This document shows, in pieces, positions 14,880 to 22,708 of a DNA stretch of 26,176 nucleotides (position 1 is the first letter of the stretch; each line of letters begins with the position of its first letter). Both the position numbers and the translations under genes were made by a program. The notes under the pieces are model-generated. The model worked only from the letters and a program-made list of their open reading frames with translations. It searched no databases and had not been told where the DNA came from. The DNA is from Spirogloea muscicola (Eukaryota; Streptophyta; Zygnematophyceae; Spirogloeales; Spirogloeaceae), in the NCBI GenBank assembly GCA_009602725.1, contig WELB01000130.1:58059-84234 (forward strand), written 5' to 3'.

Positions 14880-15440
14880 CTTGCTGGCCTTCAAGTTCAC
14901 GAAGGGCTGCGAAGTAGTGGGGTCCACAGCGACCCACTTCGCATGGCAGCCTTGAAGCGCTGGCACTGGTCCGCAGCCTTCATGGGCTCGTCGCGCTTCG
15001 ATAGCAGCAGCCTGTACTGCCGCACATAGACTTCGAGCCCGTACGAATGACATTTAGCTCGTCGCGAGTCGTCTTCAGCTCCCCATGACTCTCACCATAA
15101 GCATTGATGAGAGAGCGCGAGAAGAATCCCTGGGTGTTAAACACCTCTGGCGTGGAAGAGTTTCTCTCGGGCTCTCTCAACAATGCCCTTGGTAAGCTTC
15201 ATGGGGAGCTGAAGGCTTGCGACGAGCTAGAAGTCACTAGTATGTGCGGAAAACTCGAAGGCTATGTTTTCGAAATTTCCGGGAATTCCAGGCTGCAACT
15301 TTCGAAGTTGCATGACAAGCTCATAATGGCTGTGGACCAGTGCCAGCGCTTCAAGGCTGGGCTGCCCGAGCTGATGTGGAAGTGGGTCGCTCTGGACCCC
15401 ACTACTTCGCAGCCCTTCGTGACCTTGTCAAAGAGGCGTC
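14880..15440. mobile_element. Large inverted repeat of retrotransposon gag-like sequence
   Basis: The left arm (minus strand, about 15150 down to 14880) and right arm (plus strand, about 15155 to 15440) encode the same peptide blocks: SHGELK or LHGELK, DQCQRFKA, and (K)WVA(L/V)DPTTSQPFV. The arms meet around GTGTTAAACAC near 15140. The peptide resembles a retrotransposon Gag capsid segment (QYRLLLSKRDEPMKAADQ on the left arm), but this rests on general character rather than a firm motif. Both arms are frameshifted. The structure is two head-to-head copies or a fold-back element. Confidence 0.65.
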
Positions 15441-15547
15441 GCAAATTAGCTAATATGGCACGCCTTCCCGAGGAAGGCTAGAAAATGCGGAGATGTCAGA
15501 GCCTGTTGTGTTCCCTCAAATGCCCTCTGGCATTCGGACGACCACTC

Positions 15548-15830
15548 TCAGGGTACGTCCTTATAAGTAAGCTTCGTAAGAGGAAGTGCCAAGTCCTCAT
15601 ACCCGTGTAGGTACTTACCGAAGTAAGCAGAAAGGACCGTCACTGAGGTACATTCCGTGGCACAGGCCAATCCCGTTCGACCGAAGTCTTCTTGGGGTTG
15701 ACGCGCATGCCGTCTTTGCCCACAACGTGCCCAAGGTATACCAGCTCCGGCTGGTAAAAGATACACCTTGACCTCTTGGCATACGATTGATTCTCATGCA
15801 ACACTGGCCGCAGGTGCACCACCAACTCGC
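15548..15830 (-). mobile_element. Ty3/Gypsy-like reverse transcriptase fragment (degenerate)
   Basis: The minus strand reads VVHLRPVLHENQSYAKRSRC, then PELVYLGHVVGKDGMRVNPKK and DWPVPRNVPQ before a stop. After a frame change it continues YFGKYLHGYEDLALPLTKLTYKDV. This is the end of the reverse transcriptase and the connection toward RNase H of Ty3/Gypsy elements (LGHVV..DG, P.K, DWP.P, PLT.L..KD). The YxDD region expected upstream is missing or scrambled in 15840-15950. It is a pseudogene fragment, close to the gag-like inverted repeat and possibly from the same element. Confidence 0.85.
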
Positions 15831-16019
15831 ACCTTCCTGGTCGGCCATGCGTTAGCAGCTATTGTAGGTTTCACAGAAGAGGTTCATTGTCTCCAGCTAG
15901 TCGGCCAGATCCCAGCACCTGTCACAACGCTATTGAGCTGGCATTTCAACTGCTTGCCTCTGCTTTCTTCGCCAAGCCGGCCTCCTTTGCTGGCTCCTTC
16001 TCATCCAACACCTCCTGTA

Positions 16020-16060
16020 TATTCGTCCCGGGCTGGCACTCACAGCCTTGCACTTCTAGA
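16020..16060 (+). repeat. Degenerate GGGCTG/CAGCC hairpin
   Basis: GGGCTG at 16030 is followed after a short loop by CAGCC at 16042, like the hairpins at 12940, 16402, 17489, 18440 and 18842. It sits about 65 bp before the retrotransposon C-terminal fragment at 16109 but in a different orientation relative to it, so the association is weaker here. Confidence 0.35.
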
Positions 16061-16108
16061 AAGTGTCCATCACTTGTACTCCTCAAGGCATTCCCGGTAG
16101 GATAGTAA

Positions 16109-16250
16109 CCTCGACTGAGGAACCGCAAATCAGAAGACTAGCAGCCAGAAAGCAGTCCCCTGGCGAAAGCCAGAGGCTGCAGCTAGAGCACGGCCAGCAC
16201 GCAGATGCAAGGCGTGGGCCATGGACCGCTGGTGTGAACTGGACAGGCGC
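16109..16250 (-). mobile_element. Non-LTR retrotransposon C-terminal fragment
   Basis: The plus strand here aligns by eye with the reverse complement of 18590-18750, sharing GAGGAACCGCAAATCAGAAG-like sequence, GCAGATGCA and GCGTGGGCCATGGACCGCTG. The minus strand therefore encodes the decayed C-terminal block (CLQR...AGRAL...SDLRLLT). Frameshifts and stops are present. It is one of at least seven such pieces in the window. Confidence 0.7.
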
Positions 16251-16379
16251 ATGCGGAAGACCTGATTTGGATTTGCCTTGCTCTCCTGCTGCTAGTCTTT
16301 CTGATATGTGGCTCCTCACTAGAAGTTACTAAGTGATTATCCTACTGGGAAAGCTTTGAGAAAGTGCTCTGTGGCCCCT

Positions 16380-16480
16380 TCGGACCTTGTCGATTCCTTT
16401 CGGGCTGGATGTTCACAGCCCTTGCCCCCTTTAGGCGAGCAATTTCCCTTTGGTGGGAGAGCCACATTCCTTGAGAGTGC
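16380..16480 (+). mobile_element. Retrotransposon-associated hairpin unit, copy 2
   Basis: GGGCTG (16402-16407) and CAGCCC (16416-16421) flank an 8-base loop, preceded by GGACCTTGTCGATTCCTTT and followed by TTGCCCCCTTTAGGCGAGC. The flanks match those at 12920 and 18830. A further conserved stretch (GAGAAGGCGCG then ATGAAATGA and TTGTTCAGGCA) occurs downstream at 16624-16690 and again at 17375-17432. Confidence 0.6.
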
Positions 16481-17052
16481 TCTTGCTCTTCCTCCCTACC
16501 GCCCTTGAGGCGGTGCTGCAGGAGCAGAACAGAGGCAGAAGCAGACCCGAGCTAAAAGCCAGACCGTCACAACTCAACGCCTTATGCTTATTGATAGCTT
16601 GCAACGCCCTCATCACCCTGTGAGAGAAGGCGCGCGGTACGCATGAAATGACAGGGAGGCCAAATCAAGCCAACACCTTGTTCAGGCAAAAAAGTTGGTG
16701 CACAATAACAGGGCTACATAAATGAAGCCCTATGCTAAGGTGGCTAAGGTAACAGAGTGAAGATGTGACGATCAGTGAGAAATAACCTCACGGTCGAGCA
16801 TTGTGCAGGCTCCAACAAGCTGGCAGCAAAGGTGGTGTTTAGTTTTGGGGCTCACGTCTGGGGTTAGGACTTGGCCTCTGCTTTGTGTTTGTGGGGCAAG
16901 GGAAGGTGTCGAATTCACGAGCGCGTCGGTTTTGGAGAGGGGCCTGTAAAGCCATGCGGCGGCTGGGGAGGAAAGTTTTGTGTATTTGAAACAAACTAAG
17001 GCCAGAACGGCCAAGTACAAAGGCAAGCACATCTATTGACGTACATCACCTC

Positions 17053-17356
17053 AGTAAGCACGGGTCAATACATAAAGGTCGCTAATCGATGCCTGGAAAC
17101 CAGGTGGCAGATTCGAAGCCCTTCTGCCACCAACTAGAGCTCGCCCAGCTTTCTGGTGCAAAGCATTAGCCTGAGCACGCTGCAAACATGCCGAAACTCG
17201 TCGTCGCAAGAACGACAGATATGCAGCTGGCAAGCCCATCTCAGCTGGAAACACATCTGCACGTCGTGCATAGCCTAGATTGGCAATATTCTGAAGGAGA
17301 GTGTGGAGACGAGGACCTAAACTGCCAAAGATGTCATTTGCAGCTGGTAGGAGCAT
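17053..17356 (-). mobile_element. Non-LTR retrotransposon C-terminal fragment
   Basis: A minus-strand open frame of about 101 residues ends in ANALHQKAGRALVGGRRA and ISDLYVLTRAY before a TGA-type stop. It is the same terminal block as the longer copy at 17640-18387 (SLQRSQALPLHRRAGRALAA ... LLLTRGY), in the opposite orientation. Upstream coding domains are missing, as expected for 5'-truncated insertion of a non-LTR element. Confidence 0.75.
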
Positions 17357-17469
17357 TGGGGATAATCAAAAGAGAAGGCGCGGAGCGCAATGAAATGAAG
17401 GCCAATTCAAGCAGATACATTGTTCAGGCAGAGTCTAGTGCATACTAAACAAGGCACATCATACGGAGA

Positions 17470-17530
17470 CCCAAAGTCATTCTTTTTTGGGCTGGCTGTT
17501 CCAGCCCCTATCCTCAATGGGCGAGCTCAT
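17470..17530 (+). mobile_element. Retrotransposon-associated hairpin unit, copy 3
   Basis: GGGCTG (17489-17494) and CAGCCC (17502-17507) flank a 7-base loop. The preceding ATTCTTTTTT and the following TCAATGGGCGAGC match the general layout of the other units. It lies just before the open reading frame of the endonuclease-containing fragment at 17640. Confidence 0.55.
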
Positions 17531-17639
17531 TCTTTTTTTAAGTAAGGTGCCTATGGTGACATTAGTACCCACGGGAATCGAGCTAATGCTGCAGCTTTCT
17601 GTGTTCAGCACTGCCCACTGCGTGGCCAGCGATGTGCAT

Positions 17640-18387
17640 CGATGCTGGGGCATTTCCTCTTTATGGCTTGCCATCCCTGTGCTTGGCAGGGGTGACCCAA
17701 TATGAATGTGGGCTTATTGAGCATGATGCATTGCTCATGGGTGACCACATGCTCAGGTGTGCCAAAAGCAGTGAGCGCACGGGCTCCCACAACCTCCTAC
17801 GTGACGCCATGTATGGCATCGTCAAGGAGGCGGGATATCAAGTGGCGTTGGAGAGCACTGGGGTGATGCCCATCCTACTCCGCAATGGGGTCCCTCGGAC
17901 GAGGCGTGTCGATCTGGTCGGCGTCCCCCTGGGAGGTGGCAAGCGGCTCCTCATGGACGTTGTCCTCACCGACAGCTTCCGGACGAAGGGCCCCATTACT
18001 TCTGAGACCAGCTACGCTGTGAAGGTGGCCGAACGAAAGAAGCTGCACAAGTACAAGGACCACCCGGCGGGTGATACCTTTTACCCCCTGGCCATGGACA
18101 TCCATGGGTGTTACGGGGGTCGGTGGTCCTCGTTACTTTCGCTGCTGGCCTCTCAAGCTGACCAGCGGCGCCGGGAGCAGGGTGCTGCCCTTCCCGGTGG
18201 CTCGGTGCCTTTGGGTCTTGTGTCCTGCTACCGTATGCGATTGTCTATGTCCCTGCAGCGCTCCCAAGCGCTTCCTTTGCACCGCCGCGCTGGTCGCGCC
18301 CTTGCAGCAGCCTCTGGCTTGCGCAGCGGGGTTGCTCTTCCTCCCCTCAGCTCATCTGACTTCCTACTGCTGACACGGGGGTACTGA
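17640..18387 (+). pseudogene. Non-LTR retrotransposon ORF, C-terminal zinc knuckle and restriction-like endonuclease domain
   Basis: The longest retrotransposon piece, about 249 residues to a TGA. It begins with a Cys/His knuckle (CGLIEHDALLMGDHMLRC), then RTGSHNLLRDAM. A PD-(D/E)xK-like core follows: RRVDLVGVPLG, then LLMDVVLTDSF, then AERKKLHKYKD. The final block YRMRLSMSLQRS ... AGRALAA ... LLLTRGY is shared by the other fragments. This knuckle-plus-endonuclease arrangement is that of site-specific R2/CRE-type and Dualen/RandI-type non-LTR elements. Green algae are known to carry such lineages. The reverse transcriptase is missing, so the copy is 5' truncated. The open frame and intact core residues suggest a fairly young insertion. 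A stand-alone domesticated endonuclease is possible but has no support here. Confidence 0.8.
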
Positions 18388-18410
18388 GGGCGCCCTGTCT
18401 GCCTAGCCTT

Positions 18411-18470
18411 TGGCTCCGTCATGAACACCTGTATGCATCTGGCTGGCATTTCACAGCCCATTCTTTCATA
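18411..18470 (+). mobile_element. Retrotransposon-associated hairpin unit, copy 4
   Basis: TGGCTG (18440-18445) and CAGCCC (18454-18459) flank an 8-base loop, about 52 bp after the stop codon of the endonuclease fragment. Its position makes it a candidate 3' UTR structure of that element. The first stem base differs from the other copies. Confidence 0.55.
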
Positions 18471-18539
18471 TCAGCAGCCGCTTTCTCTTAAGCCTCTTGT
18501 TTTGGCTAGGCTTGCGCGGCGGGCTGTGTCCCGCAGACG

Positions 18540-18744
18540 CGGCGAGCCAGCCGACTTCAACGCCGCGGGCTCGTGGGCTCAGGTATATCGGATGCGCCTC
18601 TCTGTATCCCTGCAGCGGTCCATGGCCCACGCTCTGCATCTGCGAGCTGGCCGTGCTCTCGCTGCGGGCTCTGGCTTTCGTCAGGGTGATAGCTTCCCGG
18701 CAGCTAGTCTGTCGGATCTGAGGCTCCTCACTCGTACTTATTGA
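18540..18744 (+). mobile_element. Non-LTR retrotransposon C-terminal fragment
   Basis: The plus strand reads YRMRLSVSLQRSMAHALHLR, then AGRALAAGSGF and LSDLRLLTRTY before TGA at 18742. This closely matches the end of the preceding copy (17640-18387). Two such ends in direct orientation within 360 bp suggest tandem or nested insertion. Upstream domains are missing. Confidence 0.78.
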
Positions 18745-18784
18745 GTGATCCATCCTCCCCCTGTTTTACCATTGCATCCTCAGG

Positions 18785-19060
18785 CCCCTTTGTAGCTGCT
18801 CACCGCTCTTAGGCCCCTCTGAACCTTTGTGAATTCTATTTGGGCTGGCTTTTCGCAGCCCTTGCCCCCATTGGGAGTGCCACTTCTTCTCTTGTAACCC
18901 CGACATCCACCAAGGCCCGAGGTCCTCCACCAGGTTGCACGCCCACAATGCCAAGAAAGAAGTGGCACTCCCAATGGGGGCAAGGGCTGCGAAAAGCCAG
19001 CCCAAAAAGAATTCACAAAGGTTCAGAGGGGCCTAAGAGCGGTGAGCAGCTACAAAGGGG
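18785..19060. mobile_element. 104-bp near-perfect inverted repeat containing the hairpin unit
   Basis: The left arm 18785-18888 and right arm 18957-19060 are inverted copies with one mismatch seen by eye (CTATTTGGG against CTTTTTGGG). The spacer is 68 bp. Each arm starts CCCCTTTGTAGCTGC, includes the GGGCTG/CAGCCC hairpin (18842-18861 and 18984-19003) and ends GAGTGCCACTTCTT. The outer flanks differ: plus-strand retrotransposon tail on the left, minus-strand endonuclease-domain fragment on the right. The unit is therefore a discrete repeat. Two head-to-head 3' tails or a fold-back element would explain it. Confidence 0.85.
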
Positions 19061-19063
19061 AAT

Positions 19064-19200
19064 GCCAAGGGTGCGGCGACGGTGACGTCCCTGGGAGTCC
19101 GTGGTGATAGGCATGATACTGGTGACTTCCACGACCGCTCGGTAACCAGCGTCGCGCATCAAACCCGCCGGAGGAAGCCCCAGTGCGGTCGTCAGTAGTA
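19064..19200 (-). mobile_element. Retrotransposon endonuclease-domain fragment
   Basis: The minus strand reads LMRDAGYRAVVEVTSIMPIT, then RHRRRTLGIP. This matches EAGYQVALESTGVMPILL and RTRRVDLVGVP of the copy at 17640-18387. In the first catalytic motif RRVD is replaced by RRTL, so the Asp is lost. It ends where the 104-bp repeat arm begins and lies about 200 bp upstream of the MED15 start codon. Confidence 0.7.
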
Positions 19201-19394
19201 TGCCCGGGCGCGGCCCTGGGGCCGACGCCGTCGGCGCTCCGCGCTCGCGCCCGCCCCCTGGCGCTCGCCAGCTCGCTCGTTGGCGCTGCCTTTCGTTCCA
19301 GCCACTGCCACAGTCAACAACGCGAGGAGCAGGAGGGCCCTGGCGGCTGTCGTCAGCAGCGCTCCCGCACGCCGCGCCGTGGCAGCTGAGAGCC

Positions 19395-21060
19395 ATGGAC
19401 GGAGGATGGCGGTCCGAACTGACGCACGATGCGCGGGAGCGCATCGTCAGCAGGATGTGCGTAATTGCAGCACCCCATGGCTTCGCTGCAGCCACATCCT
19501 CGAACCCTTGATTGTCATGCAAGCATGCTGCTGGACCCCCATGTTCCGTGCCATGGCTTGACAATGCACGGTGAAGTAAGTCCTTGTGCTGGAAGGCTCA
19601 AGGGTCGACGTCCGCCTTTGCCATCGTCCTGACGTGGTCAGCCTGCGCTGCGTGGGCAACGCTGAGTGCGCAGCATGGAGGTCCTCCAGAAGGCCGCGCC
19701 CACGAATGGCCAGGACGGCATGAGCGACCTGCTCAAGCTGGCATGCAAATTCGAGCAGCGCACGTTCTCGGTCGCGACGGACCAGGTCTGGCCCCAATGC
19801 CCCGCCATGTCGGAACCGTCAATTAAGGATATGTGTCAGTCAACCAAGCTTAGGATGATCTTCAGGCGTGTCCACCATGTGATGGCCACTTGCACTTCAT
19901 TGCCAGCAGCCAGCAATCTAAATCCCAATCAATCTTTTAATAACAATTCTCAATCTATCTATGGCCGGCATGTCTGCTAGCATGTGGCCTCCTGCCACTC
20001 TGAGAATCGCTATCCCTTGGTCAGAGTGACTACCTCCGGAAGATCTCCGTCAAGATGCTGTCGCTGGAGAACAAGGTGCCGCCAGGCCCAGCCCAGGTGC
20101 AGGGCGGTCAGGGCCAAGTGGAGCTGGGAGCGTCTGCCGGCGGGTTGCCAGTCCAGAATGTCATGTCGGCGGGCGTGTCTGGCGGCCAGATGGATCCAGG
20201 TCTGCCCTCATGGACTTAGCATTGAGCCCTGCACATGGAGGCCACATTGTTGACCAAGCACATCGATCAAATTAGCAGTTAGGCTGTCAACATCATACGG
20301 CCTCAGTCAACCTGCTGCAGTCTGTAAGAAGTTAAGCATCACAATTGCTAGCTATGTCATCAAAGCTAGGGAAGTGCACCGCAGACTTGGTCACTTCTGC
20401 TTTTGCATTAGAACTCGGATCTAAATCCTGAATCCTAGACACTCCTGACCCTGCTGTGTGTGCACATCCCCGCTGCTTATTCACTGCAGGCATGCCGAGG
20501 CCACAGCGAACGCACGGCCTCCCATCAATGGGGATGCCCGCTGGTGGTGGCGCTGTTGCGGACAGCACAAACGGCATGATGGCGTTCCAGCAGCAGCAGC
20601 AGCAGCAGCAGCCCCGAGGCCTGGCCCCACAGAACTCCGGCCCGCAGGGCAATCTGTCCACCGGCACGAGCAGCCTGCCGTCGAGCGCTGGGAGTCAGAT
20701 GGTGCAGCAGGGCGTGCAGCAGCAGTCGATGGCGCTGCCGCTGCAGCAGCAGCAGCCGCAGGCGATGCTGACTCCTGCGCAGCTGCAGCTGCTGCAGATG
20801 CGGAAGCAGCAGCAGCAGCAGCAGCAGAGCCTGCAGGACCCGCAGGCGCTGATGCGCCAGCAGCTGCTCCAGCAGCAGCAGCGGCAGCAGCAGCAGCAGC
20901 TCCACAACAACTTGCAGGCGGCGGGTGGTGGCCTCAGCCATGGCAACAACAGCCTGCTGCATAGCACGTCCAGCCTTCATCAAGGCAATGTCGGCCTCCA
21001 CTCCGGCCTTGCTCTCCAGCAGCAGCAGCAGCAGCTGATAAAACAGCAGATGCTCCAGCA

Positions 21061-21092
<32 letters not shown>

Positions 21093-21109
21093 CTGTCCAG
21101 CAGCAGCCT

Positions 21110-21146
<37 letters not shown>

Positions 21147-22526
21147 TGCACCAGCAGCAGCAACGCATGCAGTTACAACAGCAGCAGCACCACTTGCTGA
21201 TGAACCAGAACATGCGGCAGCAGCAGGAGCAGCCCGGATCCCAAAGCTCACAAGGTCCGTATGCATCAATCTTTTCTTGTCAGTGGTATCAGCATCCGCA
21301 ATTGGGGCCTTCAAGCTACGGGCTTAGCTAAAGTGGTTTGGCATTTTGTATTGCCGTTACACAGAGGCAATGTGCTTACAAGCGAACAAGTACGACGTAC
21401 TTTTCTGTTTGTGTGCAGTAGGAGTGTCACATGCACACCAAGGTGCGACTGACATGAGGGAATTGGTTTTCAGTAAGGTGAGGGACATGTGAGGGACTCA
21501 TAACACACAGGAAAATATTAACATAAAAATTCCCTGAATTGGGTTCTGGCAGCAGCATGGATTCTTTGCTTTGGCAGGTCATTGCGTGTGACACCCTGGC
21601 ATGATGTTGCGACAGCTGCGGCAATTGAGGGAGAAGTACCTTCCTGAATTTGTCAAGACTTACAAGATGCTCGAGATCAGGAGTCAGCAGGTATAGCAGT
21701 GACCTCCACTTGATAAGTTGTTGACCATCTCATGTTGTTGAGATGTTTTTGCAACATGCATCGTGGCTTTCATTGCAGTAGCCGGAGCATCATACCATGA
21801 CCTTGCGCTTGTATTGTACTCTCTGCAGCCAATGCCAACCGAGCAAGCGGACAAAGCAAATTACTACAAGGACAGAATGGCGACGATGATATCATACTTG
21901 GCGGTCCAAGATAAGGGAAAGATTCCTATATCCTTCACGTTGGACAAGGTGGAAGCTCTCGAGAAGCAGATCATTTACATGTCCGAGACTTTCAACAAAC
22001 GCAGAAGAACCCCCAACCAAGCTGTGAGTAAGACCTGAGGCACTTATGTTGGCCTGTGTGACTGCTTGCATGTGGAGATTGCCAGTGATGAGCAACTAAC
22101 ATTAATTGGGTCTGGGGCCTGTTGTACTTTTGGCGGAGGCAGCAGCAGCTTGCAGGATCAGAAGCCGTCACCCAGCAAACGTCGCTGCAATCTCAGCAGA
22201 CCCACGTGCAGGACAACCAAGAGCAGCTTCTGCAGCAGCAGCAGCAGAAGCATCCGTATGCTCTCAGCCAGCAGCAGCAGCAGCAGCAGCAGCAAGCTCA
22301 GCAGGCTCAACAGGCTCAGCAGGCTCAGCAAGTGCAGCAGTCACTGCAGGCTCAGGGCCAGCAACACCAGCATGCCATGCAGCAGCAGATGCACCAGCAG
22401 CAGCAGAAGCAGCAGCCGCAGCACCATCAGCAGCAGCAGCAGCAGCTTCAACAGCAGCAGCAGCAGCAGCAGCAGCTGCTGCTTCAAAAGCAGCAGCATC
22501 AGCAGCTTGAGCACCAGCAGCAGCTT

Positions 22527-22562
<36 letters not shown>

Positions 22563-22580
22563 GCTCACCAGCAGCTGCAG

Positions 22581-22627
<47 letters not shown>

Positions 22628-22677
22628 GAACTTGAAGCAGAAGCAGGAGATGGAGGCCCTGAATGAGCAGCAGCACA

Positions 22678-22708
<31 letters not shown>

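Larger units (their letters stand above)
12736..14880. other. Upstream region of the MBD9-like gene, start exon unresolved
   Basis: The exon starting at 12735 follows a CTGCAG acceptor and needs two bases from an upstream exon. A possible first exon is the GC-rich minus-strand stretch from ATG 13279 to about 13055, where a GG|gttggg donor gives the right phase. That is speculative, because the predicted peptide is low complexity. From 13300 to 14880 both strands look non-coding. The open frames at 13960-14190 and 14232-14567 (+) show no recognisable family features. Confidence 0.4.

Noticed and set aside
12920..19200. CRISPR-like or defence array from the repeated hairpins
   Set aside because: Spacing is irregular, orientation varies, the units are embedded in retrotransposon fragments, and the genome is eukaryotic.
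19013..19564. 183-residue minus-strand frame over the MED15 5' region
   Set aside because: Only its last part (19064-19200) matches the retrotransposon endonuclease. The rest overlaps the MED15 first exon and intron in GC-rich sequence with no motifs.
20525..21163. Long leucine-rich minus-strand frames over the CAG tracts (also 22341-22856)
   Set aside because: They are the reverse reading of CAG repeats in MED15 exons 4 and 7 (CTG gives Leu). No independent start context or domain is visible.
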